NCBI RefSeq assembly: GCF_900188385.1
Contig: NZ_FZOI01000008.1
Span: 124,001 to 188,000 of the forward strand
Reading direction: 5' to 3'
DNA: 64,000 nucleotides
Source of the DNA: Azospirillum sp. RU38E
GTDB lineage: Bacteria; Pseudomonadota; Alphaproteobacteria; Azospirillales; Azospirillaceae
The translations under genes were made by a program, and so were the position numbers. The notes beneath the pieces were generated by a model. It was not told where the DNA came from. It worked only from the letters and a program-made list of their open reading frames with translations, and did not search any database. This document shows positions 60,724 through 64,000 of this stretch, piece after piece (position 1 is the first letter of the stretch; every line of letters begins with the position of its first letter).

Positions 60724-61851
60724 ATGACCGAGAAGATCGCCCGTTTCTTTGCCGAACAGTCCCCCGCCACCCCCTGCCTGGTGGTGGATCTCGACGTCGT
60801 GCATGACAATTATGCCAAGCTGGCCGGCGCCATGCCGGACGCGCGGATTTTCTATGCCGTGAAGGCCAATCCGGCCCCGGAAATCCTGCGCCTGCTGGCG
60901 CAGTCCGGTTCCTGCTTTGACACGGCATCGGTGCCGGAAATCCAGTATTGCCTGGAGGCCGGCGCCTCGGCCGACCGCATCTCCTTCGGCAATACCATCA
61001 AGAAGGCAGCCGATATCCGCACCGCCCACCAGCTGGGTGTCAATCTCTTCGCCTTTGACAGCATCGAAGAGCTGGAAAAGATCGCCGACCATGCGCCGGG
61101 GGCGCGCGTCTTCTGCCGCATCCTGACCTCTGGTGAAGGGGCTGACTGGCCGCTGTCGCGCAAGTTCGGCTGTGAACCCGCCATGGCCAAGGAACTGCTG
61201 CTGCAGGCAGCGACCATGAATGTCGTGCCCTATGGCGTCTCCTTCCATGTCGGCAGCCAGCAGCGCGACCTGCGCCAGTGGGATATCGCACTGGTCACCT
61301 GTGCGGAAATTTTCCGCGCCTGCGAAGAGAAGGGCGTTGCCCTGAAGATGGTCAATATGGGGGGCGGCTTCCCCACCCGTTATCTGAAGGATGTGCCGAC
61401 CAGCCAGGCCTATGGCGAGGCGATCAATGAGAGCCTGCGTCGCCATTTCGGCAATCGCATCCCGGAAACCATTATCGAGCCCGGTCGTGGCATGGTGGGC
61501 AATGCCGGCATCATCCAGTCCGAAGTGGTGCTGATCTCCCGCAAATCGGCCAATGACGACAAGCGCTGGGTCTATCTGGATATCGGCAAGTTCGGTGGCC
61601 TGGCGGAAACCATGGATGAGGCCATCAAGTATCCGATCCAGACGGAACGCGATGGCCCGGCCGCCCCGGTGATCCTGGCCGGCCCCACCTGCGACAGTGC
61701 CGATGTGCTCTATGAAAAGGCGGAATATCACCTGCCGGACAGCCTGAAGATCGGCGACAAGGTGACCATTCTGGCCACCGGCGCCTACACCACCACCTAT
61801 AGTGCGGTGAATTTCAACGGTTTCTCACCGCTGAAGGCTTACTACATCTGA
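60724..61851 (+). CDS. odc: Ornithine/lysine decarboxylase, fold type III
   Basis: The 375-residue PLP enzyme is of the eukaryotic-like alanine-racemase fold. The PLP lysine is in IFYAVKANPAPEIL, and further motifs are SFHVGSQQRDLRQW, VNMGGGFPTRYLKD, IIEPGRGMVGNAG, and the active-site cysteine in LAGPTCDSADVLYE. It decarboxylates ornithine to putrescine, possibly also lysine. ATG 60724 is at the family N-terminus. It is preceded by a long regulatory leader and followed by a strong terminator. Confidence 0.94.
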   Translation: MTEKIARFFAEQSPATPCLVVDLDVVHDNYAKLAGAMPDARIFYAVKANPAPEILRLLAQSGSCFDTASVPEIQYCLEAGASADRISFGNTIKKAADIRTAHQLGVNLFAFDSIEELEKIADHAPGARVFCRILTSGEGADWPLSRKFGCEPAMAKELLLQAATMNVVPYGVSFHVGSQQRDLRQWDIALVTCAEIFRACEEKGVALKMVNMGGGFPTRYLKDVPTSQAYGEAINESLRRHFGNRIPETIIEPGRGMVGNAGIIQSEVVLISRKSANDDKRWVYLDIGKFGGLAETMDEAIKYPIQTERDGPAAPVILAGPTCDSADVLYEKAEYHLPDSLKIGDKVTILATGAYTTTYSAVNFNGFSPLKAYYI

Positions 61852-61880
61852 TCAGGGACCTTATACCCGATCTGGTTACG

Positions 61881-61916
61881 CGCACAGGCCGCCCCACAAG
61901 GCGGCCTGTGCTTTTA
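61881..61916 (+). terminator. Rho-independent terminator of odc
   Basis: GCACAGGCCGCC-ccacaa-GGCGGCCTGTGC is followed by TTTTATG, about 30 bases after the odc stop. Confidence 0.92.
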
Positions 61917-62132
61917 TGTGCAAACGTTCATAATTTAGGCAGGTTTGGCGCAACTGCGTATTTATTTTGCAACACTCGGCGGGATTGTTGCACAGCAATA
62001 TAACGGCATCTGGCCGTTCAGTGAACAAACCTACATATTTCGGTTGTCTTGGTCCGGCCCCTGGCAGAGTGGCATCGCTTTTGCTGATGTGCGGACGGAC
62101 CCTAAACATAATGCCTCATAATGGAGTGGTTC

Positions 62133-62825
62133 ATGCGTTTCTCCCGGTTGCTCGCCTCCACGGCCGTTATTGCCCTGATGTTCGCCGGCGCGTCCGCGGC
62201 CCAGGCTGAATCCCCGTTCACCTTCTCCGGCTCCGCGGCCATCACCTCCGATTACGTGTTCCGTGGCTTCAGCCAGACGGGTGAAGACCCTGCCTTCCAG
62301 GCCGGCCTGACCGTCAACCATGAAAGCGGCTTCTTCGTTGGCGCCTGGGGCTCCAATGTCGATTTCGGCACCGACGCCGATGTCGAACTGGATGTGTTTG
62401 GCGGCTATACCAACACGGTGGATAACCTGACCTATACGGTTACCGCCCTCTATTACACCTATCCGGGTGCGGACAGCGATCTGAAGTATGATTACTTCGA
62501 GGCGGGTCTGGATCTGGCCTATGCCATCGACAAGCTGACCCTGACCGGCAAGGTCTATTACTCGCCGAAATTCTTCGGCACGGCGGGCGGCAATGCCTGG
62601 TACCTGTCGCCGGGCTTCAGCTTTGCTGTGACCGACATGATCTCGATCAACAGCGCCATCGGCTTCAACGAGCTGGAAAACGGCACCGACTATAAGGACT
62701 GGAGCGCCGGTGTGGCCCTGAAGTTCGCGCCGTTCACCGTTGATCTGAAGTATATCGACACCGACGTGAAGGGCGACAAGAACGCCGATTCGCGCTTTGT
62801 GGCGTCCCTGACCTACGCCTTCTGA
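62133..62825 (+). CDS. TorF-family putative porin
   Basis: The 230-residue protein has a signal peptide ending AAQAE. It is followed by the TorF/Gcw_chp barrel signature FTFSGSAAITSDYVFRGFSQ. Later strands include GFFVGAWGSNVDFGTDADVE, VFGGYTNTVDNLTYTV and the terminal RFVASLTYAF. These outer-membrane proteins are of unknown substrate. GGAG is 6 bases before ATG 62133; an in-frame ATG at 62121 is less well placed. The 5' spacer from 61917 is AT-rich. Confidence 0.92.
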   Translation: MRFSRLLASTAVIALMFAGASAAQAESPFTFSGSAAITSDYVFRGFSQTGEDPAFQAGLTVNHESGFFVGAWGSNVDFGTDADVELDVFGGYTNTVDNLTYTVTALYYTYPGADSDLKYDYFEAGLDLAYAIDKLTLTGKVYYSPKFFGTAGGNAWYLSPGFSFAVTDMISINSAIGFNELENGTDYKDWSAGVALKFAPFTVDLKYIDTDVKGDKNADSRFVASLTYAF

Positions 62826-62880
62826 TCGGGCGTCGTTTATCAAGGGTGCCGTGGCACCCCCATCAAATGGTCCAGGAAGC

Positions 62881-62908
62881 GGCCGGCCCCTTATCGGGCC
62901 GGCCGTTT
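62881..62908 (+). terminator. Terminator-like hairpin after the TorF-like gene
   Basis: GGCCGGCCCC-ttatc-GGGCCGGCC is followed by GTTTGC, just before an R1 repeat. Confidence 0.75.
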
Positions 62909-62914
62909 GCTATT

Positions 62915-63068
62915 CTACCAATCTCCCTTGATCGGAACGATCAAGGGAGATTTCGCGTTCCCTCAGTCGCCGGGCGGGCGCATCCGCGCCCTTGGCTTAC
63001 GCGGGCACGTGCCCGCGGGCCGGCAGTCGCCGGCCTTCAACCCGCCTAAAGCTTAACCTTTAGGCGGG
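62915..63068 (-). repeat. R1 palindromic repeat, full-length copy between convergent genes
   Basis: Hairpins are AATCTCCCTTGATC..GATCAAGGGAGATT, GGGCGcatcCGCCC, GCGGGCacgtGCCCGC, GGCCGGCagtcGCCGGCC and CCCGCCTAAAG..CTTTAGGCGGG. Linkers GCGTTCCCTCAGTCGCCGGG and CTTGGCTTACGC are conserved. It fills the gap between the porin-like gene and nth. Confidence 0.9.
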
Positions 63069-63071
63069 CTG

Positions 63072-63755
63072 CTACTCCCTCGCCAGCGTCTTGGCCGGGT
63101 AATCGCAGAGGTCGTGCACCGGGCAGACGGGGCAATCCGGCTTGCGGGCCTTGCAGATGTAACGGCCATGCAGGATCAGCCAATGATGGGCGTGCAGCCG
63201 ATAGGTCTTGGGCACCCGTTTCAGCAGGGCCTGTTCCACCGCCTCCACATCCTTGCCCGGCGCCAGCCCGGTGCGGTTGGAGACGCGGAAAATATGCGTG
63301 TCGACGGCGATGGTCGGCTCCCCAAAGGCGGTGTTCAGCACCACATTGGCCGTCTTGCGGCCCACACCCGGCAATTCCTCCAGATCCTCCCGCCGCTTCG
63401 GCACCTCCCCGCCATGTTTTTCCAACAATATCTGCGACAGGCGGATGACATTGGCGGCCTTGGTCTTGAACAGGCCGATGGTCTTCACATGGTCGCGCAC
63501 CGTGGCCTCACCCAGTGCCACCATAGCGGCGGGGTTGTCGGCCAGGGCGAACAGGGCCTTTGTTGCCTTGTTCACCCCCACATCGGTGGCCTGGGCGGAT
63601 AAAACCACCGCCACCAGCAGCGTATAGGGGTTGGAATATGCCAGTTCTGTCTGCGGATGCGGGTTGCTGGCGGACAGGCGGCGGAAAAATTCGTCGATGG
63701 CGGCGCGCTTCAAGGCTGGCATCCGGGGGCGGTCACGGGGGGTGAGGGGCACCAT
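63072..63755 (-). CDS. nth: Endonuclease III (DNA glycosylase/AP lyase)
   Basis: Nth excises oxidised pyrimidines and cuts the abasic site. The 227-residue protein shows VVLSAQATDVGVNKATKALF, the helix-hairpin-helix ELPGVGRKTANVVL with catalytic Lys, VDTHIFRVSNRTGL with catalytic Asp, and the [4Fe-4S] cysteines in CKARKPDCPVCPVHDLC with spacing 6-2-5. I chose ATG 63755, which has CGGGG 7 bases upstream; ATG 63722 or an upstream codon at 63779 remain possible. It is divergent from the DUF2244 gene. Confidence 0.96.
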   Translation of the reverse strand: MVPLTPRDRPRMPALKRAAIDEFFRRLSASNPHPQTELAYSNPYTLLVAVVLSAQATDVGVNKATKALFALADNPAAMVALGEATVRDHVKTIGLFKTKAANVIRLSQILLEKHGGEVPKRREDLEELPGVGRKTANVVLNTAFGEPTIAVDTHIFRVSNRTGLAPGKDVEAVEQALLKRVPKTYRLHAHHWLILHGRYICKARKPDCPVCPVHDLCDYPAKTLARE

Positions 63756-63824
63756 AGCCAGCCCCGGCGGTACCCGCAATTATCCCCGTTGCCCTGGAAT
63801 ATCGCTCCGCTATATTTTGGCCTG

Positions 63825-64000
63825 ATGAATGATGCAGCGCCCGATCTTTCCCGCCCACCGGACAGGGATGCCAGCGCCGGGGAGACATTGACCCCGGTGG
63901 AGGAGCATGTGTTTTTCCATGCCACCATCCATCCCCATCGCAGCCTCGGCCCCAAGGGGTTTCGCCGCCTGATGGCCTGTGTGGCGGCGGCCAGCACGGC
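63825..64000 (+). CDS. DUF2244 domain-containing protein, partial
   Basis: The first 58 residues are visible. They start MNDAAPDLSRPPDRD and contain FFHATIHPHRSLGPKGFRRL, the diagnostic PHRSL..GF motif of DUF2244. The family is a small membrane-anchored domain, often encoded next to nth in alphaproteobacteria. The rest is past the window edge. Confidence 0.8.
   Translation, partial: MNDAAPDLSRPPDRDASAGETLTPVEEHVFFHATIHPHRSLGPKGFRRLMACVAAAST

Noticed and set aside
1521-63068. R1 elements as CRISPR repeats or insertion sequences
   Set aside because: They are dispersed rather than arrayed with spacers, and none contains a transposase frame.

Overview
The window is 64 kb of a GC-rich alphaproteobacterial chromosome. 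Gene content and style (nadABC with tandem operators, hslVU, bactofilin with an M23 peptidase, ccmAB, an odc gene with a long leader, an M48/DUF898 pair, a ygiB/ygiC-type cluster) fit Rhodospirillales, most likely an Azospirillaceae-like organism. I cannot name the genus from sequence alone. Most genes are housekeeping or envelope genes. There is no rRNA, prophage, CRISPR array or insertion sequence with a transposase.

Layout, left to right. 1-2273: a partial outer-membrane barrel, a RibD-C type reductase and an RlpA-like protein. 2280-6203: nadC, nadB and nadA on the minus strand with two operators upstream. 6447-9171: mltA and a Tim44-domain gene, then divergent fxsA. 9239-11691: two unknown genes, coiled-coil and proline-rich. 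12173-14923: a degenerate phytochrome-GGDEF-EAL protein. 15040-16915: glutaredoxin, nitrilase-family hydrolase, truA. 16922-21707: KamA/EpmB-like radical SAM enzyme, ogt, and a large acyl-CoA synthetase/GNAT protein. 22061-29529: lipoprotein, DegP-like protease, alpha/beta hydrolase, iron-binding periplasmic protein, DUF898 plus M48, and an unknown gene with a Fur-like box. 29693-34266: a TonB-dependent receptor that looks internally deleted, a repeat-rich spacer, a truncated hemoglobin and small proteins. 34506-37530: hslV, hslU and a beta-lactamase-fold hydrolase.

37574-39882 is an AT-richer island bounded on its left by two different repeat elements. It carries a cytosolic subtilase and a small partner gene. 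40097-43525 is a DUF350 / PspA-like / YgiB / YgiC operon (membrane-stress or amidoligase type). 43719-49747: DUF885 peptidase, phenylalanine hydroxylase, porin, two small membrane proteins and GDPD. 49900-55305: a HisKA_2 kinase, a small membrane protein, argG, a Cache-type kinase and two identical tRNA-Ile(GAT) genes. 55434-59955: LigB-type dioxygenase, bactofilin plus M23 peptidase, ccmB and ccmA. 60340-64000: odc behind a long structured leader with a leader ORF and terminator, a TorF-like porin, nth and a partial DUF2244 gene.

The most unusual signal is repeated intergenic DNA. One family has at least 11 copies, made of up to five consecutive hairpins whose stems differ between copies but keep pairing. 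Six copies lie between convergent genes, and one supplies a stop codon. A second hairpin family has two full copies and a diverged piece that forms the 3' end of ogt, again with compensatory changes. A third, REP-like family has two copies.
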